Shown here piece by piece: positions 34,389 through 43,617 of a stretch of DNA of 64,000 nucleotides. Positions within the stretch are counted from its first letter, which is position 1. Each line of letters begins with the position of its first letter. The stretch spans positions 1 through 64,000 of the forward strand of contig NZ_JAOSZE010000004.1 in assembly GCF_025630775.1 (NCBI RefSeq). Reading direction: 5' to 3'. This DNA comes from Actinoplanes sp. KI2. GTDB lineage: Bacteria; Actinomycetota; Actinomycetes; Mycobacteriales; Micromonosporaceae. The notes under the pieces were generated by a model, which was not told where the DNA came from, made no database searches, and saw only the letters and a list, made by a program, of their open reading frames with translations. A program made the position numbers and the translations under genes.

Positions 34389-35081
34389 ATGACCGATGTG
34401 GTGTTTCACGGACTGACCAAACGGTTCGGGACGGTCCCGGCCGTACGCAATCTGACCTGCACCATGACGCCCGGGGTGACCGGATTTCTCGGGCCCAACG
34501 GGGCCGGCAAGACGACCACGCTGCGGATGCTGCTCGGCCTGGTACGCCCGACGGCCGGCACCGCGACCGTGGGCGGCCGCCGCTACGCCGACCTGCCGCA
34601 GCCGCGCCGAGTGGTGGGTGCGCTGCTCGACGCGACCGGCTTTCACCCGGGCCGCACCGCCCGCCAGCATCTGCTGATCTCGGCCGACCAGTCGGGCCTG
34701 CCCGCCGGCCGGATCGCGGCGGCCCTCGACCAGGTGGGTTTGGCGAAGGACGCCGACCGGCGGGTGCGGGGCTACTCGCTCGGCATGCGGCAGCGGCTCG
34801 GGCTGGCCACCGCGCTGCTCGGCGACCCGGAGGTGCTGGTGCTGGACGAGCCGGGCAACGGGCTCGACCCGGCCGGCCTGGCCTGGCTGCGCGGCCTGCT
34901 GCGGGACCTCGGCGCCGACGGCCGCACGGTGATCGTCTCGAGCCACGTGCTGGCCGAGGTGCAACAGATCGCCGACCGGGTGGTGATTCTCGGCGAGGGA
35001 ACGCTGCGGCATGACGGGCCGCTGGCCGAGATACCCGGGCTCGAGGCGGAGTTCCTGCGGCTGACCGGGGGTGTGGCATGA
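34389..35081 (+). CDS. ABC exporter ATPase (bacitracin/antibiotic-export type)
   Basis: A 230-residue ATPase with Walker [10 protein letters not shown], signature-region YSLGMRQRLGLATALL, Walker B VLVLDEPGNGLDP and switch His in SSHVLAEV. In the usual DEPT(N/S)GLD block, Thr is Gly (DEPGNGLD), a common variant in this subgroup. It pairs with the small permease that follows (ATGA overlap). It lies divergent from the two-component operon, as in antibiotic-sensing modules. Substrate unknown. Confidence 0.9.
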   Translation: MTDVVFHGLTKRFGTVPAVRNLTCTMTPGVTGFLGPNGAGKTTTLRMLLGLVRPTAGTATVGGRRYADLPQPRRVVGALLDATGFHPGRTARQHLLISADQSGLPAGRIAAALDQVGLAKDADRRVRGYSLGMRQRLGLATALLGDPEVLVLDEPGNGLDPAGLAWLRGLLRDLGADGRTVIVSSHVLAEVQQIADRVVILGEGTLRHDGPLAEIPGLEAEFLRLTGGVA

Positions 35082-35797
35082 GCGCGGAGCTGCGCAAGCT
35101 GATCACCGCCCGCAGCACCTGGCTGCTGCTGGCGATCGCGCAGCTGGTCGCGATCGCGGGGGTGAGCGGGCTGATGGCACGCCGGGACGATCCGGCGAAT
35201 GACGCGGCGCAGCGCGGGGCGATCGCGCACGTCGGGCTGGTGGCGCTGTTCGGGCTGCTGATCGGAATCCTGGCGATGGCCGGCGAGTACCGGCATCGGA
35301 CGATCACCGACACATTCCTGGCCCGGCCGCGCCGCTCACATGTCGTCATGTCCAAAGTGGTGGTATCGGCTCTGGCCGGCGCCGTGTTCGGGCTGCTGGC
35401 GTCGGTGACCGCGCTGGTGGCCGACGCGGTGTGGCTGGCCGCCAAGGACTCCTCGATCGACCTGGCCAACGGGGTGCTGTGGCGGACGATGGCCGGCGGG
35501 ATCGGCTGGAACATCGCGTTCGCGGTCGTCGGGGTCGGGGTCGGCGCGCTGCTGACCAACCTGAGCGCCGCGGTGGCCTCGGCGCTGGCCTGGCTCGCGC
35601 TGGTCGAGGGCATCGTCGGCGAGCTGCTCGGCGGTGGCGCGCGGTGGCTCCCGTTCGCGCTCGGCCAGGCGCTGGTCGGGCTGCCCGAAGCGGCGGATCG
35701 GCCCGCGGTCTGGCAGGCGGCACTGGTGCTCATGCTCTACGCGGCGCTCTTCGTGGCCGCCGGTATCGGTGTGACCGTGCGACGGGACATCACCTGA
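35078..35797 (+). CDS. ABC-2 type permease
   Basis: A 239-residue membrane protein with six hydrophobic segments, from SAELRKLITARSTWLLLAIA through MLYAALFVAAGIGVTVRRD. ELRKL(I/L)T.R(S/T)TW is the usual opening of ABC-2 permeases, and AMAGEYRHRTITDTFLARPR is the conserved cytoplasmic loop. Together with the upstream ATPase it makes a half-size exporter. Confidence 0.88.
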   Translation: MSAELRKLITARSTWLLLAIAQLVAIAGVSGLMARRDDPANDAAQRGAIAHVGLVALFGLLIGILAMAGEYRHRTITDTFLARPRRSHVVMSKVVVSALAGAVFGLLASVTALVADAVWLAAKDSSIDLANGVLWRTMAGGIGWNIAFAVVGVGVGALLTNLSAAVASALAWLALVEGIVGELLGGGARWLPFALGQALVGLPEAADRPAVWQAALVLMLYAALFVAAGIGVTVRRDIT

Positions 35798-35822
35798 GAT
35801 CGACAGGGGGTACGGTGCTCGC

Positions 35823-36383
35823 GTGAGCTCACCGACGCCGATGCCCCCGTCAGATCAGGAGCGCGAGCGGGCCGCCGAGATACTGCAGCGCGCCTGCGGC
35901 GACGGGCGGCTGACGCTGGAGCAGTTCAGCACGCGGGTCGGCGCGGTCTGGGCGGCCGAGACGCCGGCCGAGATCGAGCGGGCCACCGCCGATCTCGCGC
36001 CGACGCCGATCGTCGGGTCGGCGCTGACCATCGACAGCATCACCACGATCTTCAGCGAGAGCAAGCGGCGCGGCCGGTGGCGGCTCAAGTCGCCGCGGCT
36101 GTGGCTGCGCACGTTCTTCGGCGCGACCGAGCTCGATCTGCGTGAGGTGATCACCAGCGAGAGCACCATCGAGATCGCCGGACTGTGCCTGTTCGGCCAG
36201 GTCACGGTGATCGTGCCGGAGGGGGTCGAGGTCGACCTCACCGGCGCGGTGGTGTTCTCCAGCCACGACCTGCGCCTGGCGCCGGTGCCCCGGGTGCCGG
36301 GCACGCCCGAGGTCCGCGTCGACATCGCCACCTGGTTCGGTCAGGTGCAGGTCGTGAGCAAGCCCTATTCAATTCCCGGCTGA
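35823..36383 (+). CDS. DUF1707 / LiaF-like C-terminal domain protein
   Basis: A 186-residue cytoplasmic protein. The N-terminal DUF1707 (SHOCT-like) domain has RERAAEILQRACGDGRLTLE with QFSTRVGAVWAAETPAEIER. After a short basic linker (ESKRRGRWRL) comes a beta-solenoid-like LiaF/cell-wall-active-antibiotic-response domain (GATELDLREV, GQVTVIVPEGVEVDL, DIATWFGQVQVVSKP). Such proteins occur with cell-envelope stress systems, fitting the upstream exporter and two-component genes. GTG 35823 is the start; no hydrophobic span is present. Confidence 0.82.
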   Translation: MSSPTPMPPSDQERERAAEILQRACGDGRLTLEQFSTRVGAVWAAETPAEIERATADLAPTPIVGSALTIDSITTIFSESKRRGRWRLKSPRLWLRTFFGATELDLREVITSESTIEIAGLCLFGQVTVIVPEGVEVDLTGAVVFSSHDLRLAPVPRVPGTPEVRVDIATWFGQVQVVSKPYSIPG

Positions 36384-36450
36384 CGTCATTTCCCGATTGA
36401 CACCCAGCTGGTCGTGAGCCGGTCCATTTCACTTCCCGATTGACACCCAG
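36350..36450. repeat. degenerate direct repeats between convergent gene ends
   Basis: TCCCGATTGACACCCAG occurs at 36391-36407 and 36434-36450. GGTCGTGAGC plus a diverged TT(C)CC(G)G-TGAC block also repeats from about 36351 and 36410, giving an interlaced duplication of the last codons of both the DUF1707 and LamG genes. The LamG stop lies in one copy. Confidence 0.7.
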
Positions 36451-37154
36451 ACGTCGTCGAGGGCGCCCTGGAACTGGTCGTTGTTGCTGAACGAACCCTT
36501 CCCGCCGACGCTGAGCGGGATCTGGTTGTTGACGGCCAGATCGGCCGGGATCGTCATGCCGCCCCGCCGCACGTTGTCGACCAGGATGGTGACCTTGCTT
36601 CCGGCCCGGCGGCACTCCAGCCGGTGCCACTTCCCGTCGGCGACGCCGATCGAGCTGAGCGCGAGGTGGATGGCCCGCCGCCGGTCGTCGACGAAGACGC
36701 AGCTGGGCCGGCCCTCGGCGCCGTCGATCTGCAGTTTCCACTGGCTGCCGCTGGCCGAGTAGCCCTTCTGCAGCACGTTCTCACCCTTGGTCGTCTCGTC
36801 CGAGTCGAGGCGGACCGTGGCGCCGAAGCGGATCGGCCGGGTGCCCGGGTTGAGGTCCGCGGCCGGCCACGCCCGCAGCGCGATCCTCGGACACGGATCG
36901 AGACGGCAGGGCGGCGGGAAGACCAGCGCGCTGCCCTTGCCGTGCCGGACCGTGAAGAAGGTGCCGCCGTGCCGGCTGACCGGGGTGAGGTCGTGCCCGT
37001 GCCCGCTGACGTCGGCGAGCGGCGCCGGCTCGTCGAACGTGTAGCGCACCAGGTAGTTGGGAGTGACCGCCCGCGGAGTGACCGCCGCGTGTGCGGACGG
37101 GCCGGTGAGGCTGAGCAGGACCAGCGTCACCGTGCACAGGATCGCGCGCCGCAT
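36429..37154 (-). CDS. secreted LamG/concanavalin-like domain protein
   Basis: A 241-residue secreted protein: signal peptide RRAILCTVTLVLLSLTGPSA-HA, then one LamG-like jelly roll. Diagnostic pieces are YLVRYTFDEPAPLADVSGHG, ADGKWHRLECRRAGSKVTIL, DNVRRGG and FQGALDDVWV. Two Cys pairs (PCRLDPC; SCVF/LECR) could form disulfides. The start overlaps the stop of the beta-propeller gene (ATGA), so the two secreted proteins are made together, perhaps as a surface-binding pair. Confidence 0.8.
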   Translation of the reverse strand: MRRAILCTVTLVLLSLTGPSAHAAVTPRAVTPNYLVRYTFDEPAPLADVSGHGHDLTPVSRHGGTFFTVRHGKGSALVFPPPCRLDPCPRIALRAWPAADLNPGTRPIRFGATVRLDSDETTKGENVLQKGYSASGSQWKLQIDGAEGRPSCVFVDDRRRAIHLALSSIGVADGKWHRLECRRAGSKVTILVDNVRRGGMTIPADLAVNNQIPLSVGGKGSFSNNDQFQGALDDVWVSIGK

Positions 37155-38296
37155 CAGCCGAAGGCCGCGAAGCGCCTCTGCGACCGGCCGCCGATCGTCG
37201 TGAAGTCACCGCCGGCCGCGACCGTCCTGTGCACCTGGTCGACCGTGATGGTGCGCACGCCGACGACGCCGTTGGCCTGCGGGGCCCATCGGGCGAGCGA
37301 GCCGTCGTCGCGTACCGCGGCCAGCTTGACCCGGGAGACCGAGTCGCCCGTGCAGGTCCCGTGCGCGCCGGTGCTGCCGGAGGTGCAGGCACGGTCGAAG
37401 TGCCCGCCGACGTACGCGGTGCCGTCCAGCACGGCGATCGCCTGCGCGTCGCCGTCGAAGGTCCGCATCCATCGGGTGTGGCCGGAGCTGTCGTACGCCG
37501 CGGCCCGGCCGCCCGGTCCGCCCATCGCCGCGTACACCCGGTTGCCGTCGGCCGCGATCGCGTGCACCACCGCCGGCGGCGTGGGCCGGAAGCTGGTGAC
37601 GAGCTCGCCGCCGGTCGCGTCGACCGCGGACAGCCGCGGCGTGGACCGTACGTCGTCGGTGCGGTGGAAGCTGCCGCCGACGAAGACCTTCGAGTCCCGG
37701 TAGGCGAGGGCGTTGACCGTGTCGTCCACGGTCGGTGTCCAGACCTCGTCGAGATCCCCGTCGGCCAGCGAGAACGCGGCGAGCCGCTCGCGCTCGTGCC
37801 GGTCCACGTGACTGATCGTGCCGCCCACGTAGAGTCGGCCGTTGCCGACGGCGAGGGCCCGCGGGCGGCCCTCGATGCCGTGGGCGAAGCTGCCGACCGC
37901 GCCGCTGTCGGCGTCGATCCGGGCCAGCGAGTCGCGGACCTTGCCGGAGACGTGGTCGAAGTCGCCGGCCGCGTAGACCGACGAGCCGGAGACGGCGAGC
38001 GCGCGGACCGTGTCGTCGGCACGCGGCTTCCAGTCGAGCAGGGCGCCGGTACGCGAGTCGAACGCCGCGAGCCGCTCGCGGGCGACGCTGCGACCGCCGA
38101 CGATGGTGTTGGTGAAGTCGCCGCCGACGTAGACGGTCGAACCGCGGTACGCGATCGCGTACACCGATCCGTTGAACGCCGGGGCCACCCGCGCGGTCGC
38201 GTCGACCGCTGCGTCGGCGGGCTGCGCCACCGCACAGGCCGCCAGGGCCGCGACGCCGGCGATGGCGGCGCGGCGGACATGCTTCGAGATAGGCAC
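37154..38296 (-). CDS. secreted beta-propeller protein (delta-60/PQQ-like repeats)
   Basis: A 380-residue secreted protein with signal peptide (ACAVAQPADA-A). Seven or so repeats of the form YVGGDFTN, AAGDFDHV, YVGGTISHV, FVGGSFHR, YVGGHFDRA and AAGGDFTTIGG are spaced about 45-55 residues apart, each followed by L-A-A-F/I-D. This is the propeller pattern seen in actinobacterial delta-60-like surface proteins. No catalytic motif is seen. The 3' end overlaps the LamG gene. Confidence 0.78.
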   Translation of the reverse strand: MPISKHVRRAAIAGVAALAACAVAQPADAAVDATARVAPAFNGSVYAIAYRGSTVYVGGDFTNTIVGGRSVARERLAAFDSRTGALLDWKPRADDTVRALAVSGSSVYAAGDFDHVSGKVRDSLARIDADSGAVGSFAHGIEGRPRALAVGNGRLYVGGTISHVDRHERERLAAFSLADGDLDEVWTPTVDDTVNALAYRDSKVFVGGSFHRTDDVRSTPRLSAVDATGGELVTSFRPTPPAVVHAIAADGNRVYAAMGGPGGRAAAYDSSGHTRWMRTFDGDAQAIAVLDGTAYVGGHFDRACTSGSTGAHGTCTGDSVSRVKLAAVRDDGSLARWAPQANGVVGVRTITVDQVHRTVAAGGDFTTIGGRSQRRFAAFG

Positions 38297-38474
38297 GCCG
38301 GGCTAACGCGTGTCCCCCGCCGGAGGATGCGACTCCGCTCCGGGGTCGACACGCGGGTTCACGCGGGCGTGTCGGCGGGCAGCGCAATGATCATGGTAAG
38401 TCCGCCGCCCTTTTTGACGCGCTTTTGACGCGCGCGCCCTAACCGCGGGTCGAATCCGGTGAAACCATCGGCGC
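38297..38474. promoter_or_regulatory. divergent intergenic region propeller gene / APC permease
   Basis: The 178-nt spacer contains a 7-bp hairpin GACACGC (38348-38354) with GCGTGTC (38367-38373) and a direct repeat TTTTGACGCGC in two copies at about 38412-38433, possibly -35-like elements. No riboswitch motif is recognised. Confidence 0.35.
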
Positions 38475-40379
38475 GTGACCACAACAGAGCTCCGGAGCTG
38501 GCTACTTTCCGGGCTGAACGAAACAGCGCAGCACCACGAGGGCCCGCACGCCCAGCCGGGCGAGAAGCCGCACGCCTGGTGGAAGGTCATGTGCCTGACC
38601 GGCGTCGACTACTTCTCCACGCTCGGTTACCAGCCGGGCATCGCCGCTCTCGCCGCCGGTGTGCTGTCGCCGATCGCCACGCTGGTGCTCGTGCTGGTCA
38701 CGCTGCTCGGGGCGCTGCCGGTCTACCGCCGGGTGGCGGTCGACAGCCCGAACGGCGAGGGCTCGATCGCGATGCTGGTCAAGCTGCTGTCGTTCTGGAA
38801 GGGCAAGCTGTTCGTCCTGGTGCTGCTGGGGTTCGCGGCCACCGACTTCATCATCACGATCACCCTGTCGGCGGCCGACGCGACCGCGCACATCGATGAG
38901 AACCCGTTCCTGCCCGCCGCGCTGCACGGGCACGAGGTGCTCATCACGCTGTTGCTGGTCGCGCTGCTCGGTGGCGTCTTCCTGAAGGGCTTCACCGAGG
39001 CGATCGGAATCGCGGTCGGGCTGGTCGGCGTCTACCTCGCGCTTAATGTCGTGGTGGTCGCCGACGGCCTGTGGCAGGTGCTGACCCATCCGCACGCGGT
39101 CGGCGACTGGACGACCGCGCTGACCACCCAGCACGGCAACCCGCTGCTGGTGGTCGGCATCGCGCTGATCGTCTTCCCGAAGCTCGCACTCGGCCTCTCC
39201 GGATTCGAGACCGGGGTGGCGGTCATGCCGCACATCAAGGGCGAGCTGCCGGCCCGGATCCGGGGCGCCAAGCTGCTGCTCACCACGGCCGCCGGGATCA
39301 TGAGTGTCTTCCTGATCACCAGCAGCCTGGTGACCACCGTGCTCATCCCGCAGCAGGAGTTCGAGCCCGGCGGCGCCGCCAACGGCCGGGCGCTGGCCTA
39401 CCTCGCCCACGAGAGCCTGGGCAGCGTCTTCGGCACGTTCTATGACGTGGCGACGATCGCGATCCTCTGGTTCGCCGGCGCCTCGGCGATGGCCGGCCTG
39501 CTCAACCTGGTCCCGCGCTACCTGCCCCGGTTCGGCATGGCGCCGTCCTGGGCGCGGGCGGTCCGGCCGATGGTGCTGATCTTCACCGGCACCGCCTTCC
39601 TGATCACCTGGATCTTCGACGCCGATGTGGACGCGCAGGGCGGGGCGTACGCCACCGGGGTCCTCGTGCTGATCACCTCGGCCGCGACGGCGGTGACCCT
39701 CTCCGCCCACCATCGCCGGCAGAAGGGCCGCCGGGTCGCTTTCGGGGTCATCGCGCTGATCTTCGCCTACACCACCGTCGCGAACGTCGCCGAGCGGCCG
39801 GACGGCGTGAAGATCGCGGCCTGCTTCATCGGCGCGATCCTACTGGTCTCGCTGCTGTCCCGGGTCTATCGCGCGTTCGAGTTGCGGGTCAGTCAGATCG
39901 ACGCCGACGAGATCGCGCTGGTATTCCTGCGCGAATGTGGCCGGCGGCAGATCCGGCTGGTCGCCAACGAGCCGGACACCCGCGACGCCCGCGAGTACAG
40001 CGACAAGATCGCCCAGATCCTCGCCGACAACGACATGGCCGACGACCGGGACGTGATCTTCGTCGAGGTCACCGTCACCGACGCCTCGGACTTCGAAACC
40101 GATCTGCACGTACGCGGGGAGGTCCTGCACCACCGGTACCGGGTGCTGTCGCTGGCCAGTTCGTCGGTGCCCAGCGCACTGGCGGCCCTGCTGCTGTGGA
40201 TCCGCGACACCGCGCACCGCCGGCCGCACATCTACTTCGAGTGGAGCGAGGGCAATCCGGTCGCCAACATCGTCCGCTACCTGATCTTCGGCCAGGGCGA
40301 GGTCGCGCCGGTGACCCGGGAGATCCTGCGCCAGGCCGAGCCGGACCGTAAGCAGCGCCCCCACGTCCACGTGGGCTGA
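38475..40379 (+). CDS. APC-superfamily permease with cytoplasmic C-terminal domain (amino acid or K+ transporter-like)
   Basis: A 634-residue protein. Twelve membrane spans occupy residues about 45-475, with [16 protein letters not shown] at the start of the fold, [13 protein letters not shown], and [18 protein letters not shown] in the substrate-path helix. Residues about 480-634 form a soluble alpha/beta domain ([20 protein letters not shown], [16 protein letters not shown]). The layout resembles KimA-like APC transporters, but the substrate is not readable. GTG 38475 is the only start near the predicted N-terminus. Confidence 0.8.
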   Translation: MTTTELRSWLLSGLNETAQHHEGPHAQPGEKPHAWWKVMCLTGVDYFSTLGYQPGIAALAAGVLSPIATLVLVLVTLLGALPVYRRVAVDSPNGEGSIAMLVKLLSFWKGKLFVLVLLGFAATDFIITITLSAADATAHIDENPFLPAALHGHEVLITLLLVALLGGVFLKGFTEAIGIAVGLVGVYLALNVVVVADGLWQVLTHPHAVGDWTTALTTQHGNPLLVVGIALIVFPKLALGLSGFETGVAVMPHIKGELPARIRGAKLLLTTAAGIMSVFLITSSLVTTVLIPQQEFEPGGAANGRALAYLAHESLGSVFGTFYDVATIAILWFAGASAMAGLLNLVPRYLPRFGMAPSWARAVRPMVLIFTGTAFLITWIFDADVDAQGGAYATGVLVLITSAATAVTLSAHHRRQKGRRVAFGVIALIFAYTTVANVAERPDGVKIAACFIGAILLVSLLSRVYRAFELRVSQIDADEIALVFLRECGRRQIRLVANEPDTRDAREYSDKIAQILADNDMADDRDVIFVEVTVTDASDFETDLHVRGEVLHHRYRVLSLASSSVPSALAALLLWIRDTAHRRPHIYFEWSEGNPVANIVRYLIFGQGEVAPVTREILRQAEPDRKQRPHVHVG

Positions 40380-40380
40380 C

Positions 40381-40420
40381 GAGGCGTGCGCGCCGGAGGT
40401 AGGGTGCCTATGCGCGCCTC
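40381..40420 (+). terminator. imperfect hairpin after the permease
   Basis: GAGGCG-TG-CGCGC (from 40381) pairs with GCGCGCCTC (40412-40420) with a 2-nt bulge, followed by ATATTGATCTT. It lies directly after the stop at 40379. Confidence 0.55.
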
Positions 40421-40448
40421 ATATTGATCTTCATGAAAGACGCCGGCC

Positions 40449-43400
40449 GTGACGACAAGCGCCCTGCGAATTGACGATCCGGTTCTGCTCGGGGGTTACG
40501 AACTGCTCGCCCGCCTCGGCGAGGGCGGCATGGGCACCGTTTACCTCGCCAAGGGCCGCAACGGCCGGCCGGTCGCCCTCAAAGTCATCAAACCGGAGAA
40601 CTCCCGCGACGCCGAGTTCCGGGCGCGCTTCCGCAGCGAGGTGGAGAAGGCCCGGCGGGTGCCGCCGTTCTGCACCGCCGAGGTGCTCGACGCCGACCCC
40701 GACCACGAGACCCCCTACCTCGTCGTCGAGTACGTGGACGGCCCGAGCCTCGCCGACGTGGTCCACGACCAGGGGCCGCTGAGCGCCGCGACCGTGCACG
40801 GCGTCGCGATCGGCGTGGCCACCGCGCTGGTCGCCATCCATGGTGCCGGCATCATCCACCGCGATCTCAAGCCGGCCAACGTGCTGTTCGCGCTCGGCAC
40901 CCCCAAGGTGATCGATTTCGGCATCGCCCAGCCGACCGTCCCGACCAGCCAGCACACCCGGCCCGACCTGGTGGTCGGCACCCTCGCGTACATGGCGCCG
41001 GAACGCTTCGACACCGACCGGCGGCGGCCGCTGACGCCGGCCGCCGACGTGTTCGCCTGGGGTGTGGTCGTCACCTACGCCGCGACCGGCCACCTCCCGT
41101 TCGCGGGCGACTCGCCGGCCGCGACCGCCGGGATGATCCTCATTCAGCCGCCCGACCTGGACGGGCTGACCGGCGGACTGCGCGATCTGGTGGCCGCGGC
41201 GCTGGAGAAGGACCCGGCCCGGCGGCCGACCGCGGCCGAGCTGCTCGACCGGCTGCTGACCGCGGTGCCGGTCGGCCCGGAGGTGCGGCGGGCGGCGTAC
41301 GCGGCCCGGGACAGCGAGCGCTCGCGGCGCACCACCCGGCGGATCGTGCGGACGACCGCGGCGGCGTGCGCGCTGGTGCTCGCCGCCGGGGTGCCGGCCG
41401 GGATCGTGATGCGGCAGCGCGCGGCCGACCGGCAGGACGCGGCGGCAGCCCTGCGGGTGGCCCGCACCGCGGTGGCGGACAACCTGGTGACCCAGTCCCG
41501 GGATGTCCGGCCGACCGACCCGGGGCTGTCGCTGCGGCTGGCGGCCACCGCGATGAGCCTGACGCCCGGCGAGAGCACCCGGGCCAACCTGACCGACGCG
41601 CTCGACAGCGGCTACCTCGGCGAGATCCCGGCGCGCAAAGCGGTCTCGGTGGCCCGGTACCGGCCGGACGGGAAGGTCGTCGCCCTGGCCGGCACCGACG
41701 GGACGCTCACCTTCTGGGCGGGCGACACCCCGGTCGGCACCTTGAACACCCGCGACCAGCTCCTCAACGACATCGCCTTCAGCCCGGACGGCAAGACGCT
41801 CGCGGCGATCGGCAAGCGGCTGCAGCTGTGGGACGTGCACGACCTCGGCGCGCCGCGGCTGCTGAGCTCGGCCGCGGCCGACGGCGGCGACGGGCGGCTG
41901 GTCGAGTTCGCCGGCCCGGGCAAGCTGGTCGCCGGCGCGGGCGCGGCCTTCACGATGTGGGACCTCGCGGACCCGCAGCACCCCCGGCGCCTCTGGCGGG
42001 TGGGCGGGCCGGACGGGTACGCCGGCGCCGCGGCCGCGAACGGCGCACGCGGGCTGTACCTGCTGGAGACCGACGACAATGTCACCGTCTTCTCCGGCAC
42101 CGGGCAGGCCAAGCCGCACGAGGTCGCCCACTACGACAAGCTGGGCTCGGTCCGGGACATCGCGATCAACCCGGCCGGCACGCTGGTCGCGATCGCGTTG
42201 CAGTCCGTGGACAACCCGGTCTGGCTCTACGACCTGAGCGACCGCGCCGTGCCCCGCCGCCTGGTCTATCCCCCCGATGCCACGCACGCCGTCCGGGTCG
42301 CCTTCGCGCCGGACGGCAGCCGGCTGGCCGCCGTCGACGACGATCGGCACGTGACGCTGTGGGACGTCCGGAACCCGTCGATGCCGATCCTGACCGGCAC
42401 CCGCGACGGCAACGGCGACGCGGTGACCTCGGTGACCTTCGCACCCGGCGGCGGGACCCTGCTCACCACCAGCCTCGGTGTCACCCGCACCGCGATGCTG
42501 TGGAGCACCGCGAGCCCGCTCGCGCCGGCCCGGATCGCCTCGGTCGTGCAGCCCGGACCGGTCGAGTCGCTGGACGTGTCGGCGACCGGCACCCTGGCGG
42601 TCGAGTCGAGGACCGGCCAGGGGTCGGCGGTGGCGTCGTGGGACGTCGCCGACCCCGCGCATCCCCGCGTCGTCAGTCGCCCGGCCGCGGTGCATGAGAA
42701 CGCGGCGAACGGTGGAGCGGTGCGGATGAGCCGGGAACAGCCGACGGTAGCGCTCGTCGGGAGAGGGTTGTGGGAGTTGGGCGGCAGCCACCCGCGGCGG
42801 CTGCTGCCGGCCGGGGTCGCGGTCCGCGACTTCGACCCCGCCGCCGGGCTCGCTGTCGTCGACTCCGGGACCGCTCCGATCCTCTACGCCGTCGCGGCCG
42901 ATCAGGCTCCTCGTCGGCTCGCCTCGATCCCGATGCCGAAACCGAGCAGCGCCTCCTTCGTCCGTGGCCGCAAGGAACTGGTGGTGATGTCCAGCGTGCC
43001 GGGCGAGGACGAGGTGATCTCGCTGTGGGACCTGACCGACCCGGCTCATCCCCGGCACCTGTCGTCCCGCCAGTACGCGGGCTTCGGCGCCGGCTCGGCG
43101 GCGAGCGCCGACGGGGCCGCGATCGCCTACTGGACCATCGAGGAGGTGCACCTCTGGCGGCCCGACACCGGCGCCGACACGCTGCTGCTCTCCGGTGCGA
43201 CGCGCCGCCGGCTGGGCGGGAGCGGGCAGATCCTGGGGGCGGCCTTCGCCATGGACGGGTCGGTGCTCGCGCTGAGCACCGCCGAGCGGGTCGAGCTGTG
43301 GAGCGTGCCGGCGACCGGCCAGGCGGCCCTGCTCGCCGTGCTCCGGGGGCAGTTCGACGGGACCGCGACCGGCCGCGACCGCCCGATCTTGGCGGTCGGC

Positions 43401-43550
43401 GACGGCGCGTACGTGAACATCTGGGATCTGGATCGCACGACAACCACGCTGCGCGACCCGTTGCCGGCGGCCTGCCGCCTCGGCGGCGGCCTGACCCCGG
43501 CCGAATGGCCGCGGTACGTGAAGGACCTGGCCTACACACCGGCCTGCTGA
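40449..43550 (+). CDS. Ser/Thr protein kinase with C-terminal WD40 beta-propeller
   Basis: A 1033-residue membrane kinase. Kinase domain (about 15-280): glycine loop LGEGGMGTVYLAK, Lys in VALKVIKP, catalytic loop IHRDLKPANV, VIDFGIAQ and APE in MAPERF, all intact. One membrane span (AAACALVLAAGVPAGIVM) sits near residue 305. The exterior part has many WD40-like units (FSPDGKTLAAIGKRLQLWDV, FAPDGSRLAAVDDDRHVTLW, FAMDGSVLALSTAERVELWS). It would sense an external ligand and phosphorylate cytoplasmic targets. It precedes the GGDEF-EAL gene by 67 nt on the same strand, so functional linkage to c-di-GMP is possible. Confidence 0.93.
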   Translation: MTTSALRIDDPVLLGGYELLARLGEGGMGTVYLAKGRNGRPVALKVIKPENSRDAEFRARFRSEVEKARRVPPFCTAEVLDADPDHETPYLVVEYVDGPSLADVVHDQGPLSAATVHGVAIGVATALVAIHGAGIIHRDLKPANVLFALGTPKVIDFGIAQPTVPTSQHTRPDLVVGTLAYMAPERFDTDRRRPLTPAADVFAWGVVVTYAATGHLPFAGDSPAATAGMILIQPPDLDGLTGGLRDLVAAALEKDPARRPTAAELLDRLLTAVPVGPEVRRAAYAARDSERSRRTTRRIVRTTAAACALVLAAGVPAGIVMRQRAADRQDAAAALRVARTAVADNLVTQSRDVRPTDPGLSLRLAATAMSLTPGESTRANLTDALDSGYLGEIPARKAVSVARYRPDGKVVALAGTDGTLTFWAGDTPVGTLNTRDQLLNDIAFSPDGKTLAAIGKRLQLWDVHDLGAPRLLSSAAADGGDGRLVEFAGPGKLVAGAGAAFTMWDLADPQHPRRLWRVGGPDGYAGAAAANGARGLYLLETDDNVTVFSGTGQAKPHEVAHYDKLGSVRDIAINPAGTLVAIALQSVDNPVWLYDLSDRAVPRRLVYPPDATHAVRVAFAPDGSRLAAVDDDRHVTLWDVRNPSMPILTGTRDGNGDAVTSVTFAPGGGTLLTTSLGVTRTAMLWSTASPLAPARIASVVQPGPVESLDVSATGTLAVESRTGQGSAVASWDVADPAHPRVVSRPAAVHENAANGGAVRMSREQPTVALVGRGLWELGGSHPRRLLPAGVAVRDFDPAAGLAVVDSGTAPILYAVAADQAPRRLASIPMPKPSSASFVRGRKELVVMSSVPGEDEVISLWDLTDPAHPRHLSSRQYAGFGAGSAASADGAAIAYWTIEEVHLWRPDTGADTLLLSGATRRRLGGSGQILGAAFAMDGSVLALSTAERVELWSVPATGQAALLAVLRGQFDGTATGRDRPILAVGDGAYVNIWDLDRTTTTLRDPLPAACRLGGGLTPAEWPRYVKDLAYTPAC

Positions 43551-43617
43551 GGCGGCACGCGGGACGGATGTTGCGAAGTTTCCTCAACCGCACCGGGACC
43601 CCGTCGATAGACGCTCC

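Noticed and set aside
38297..38474. c-di-AMP (ydaO) or cobalamin riboswitch before the APC permease
   Set aside because: Short GAATCC/GGTGAAACC words are present, but the conserved helices and order of either aptamer are not.
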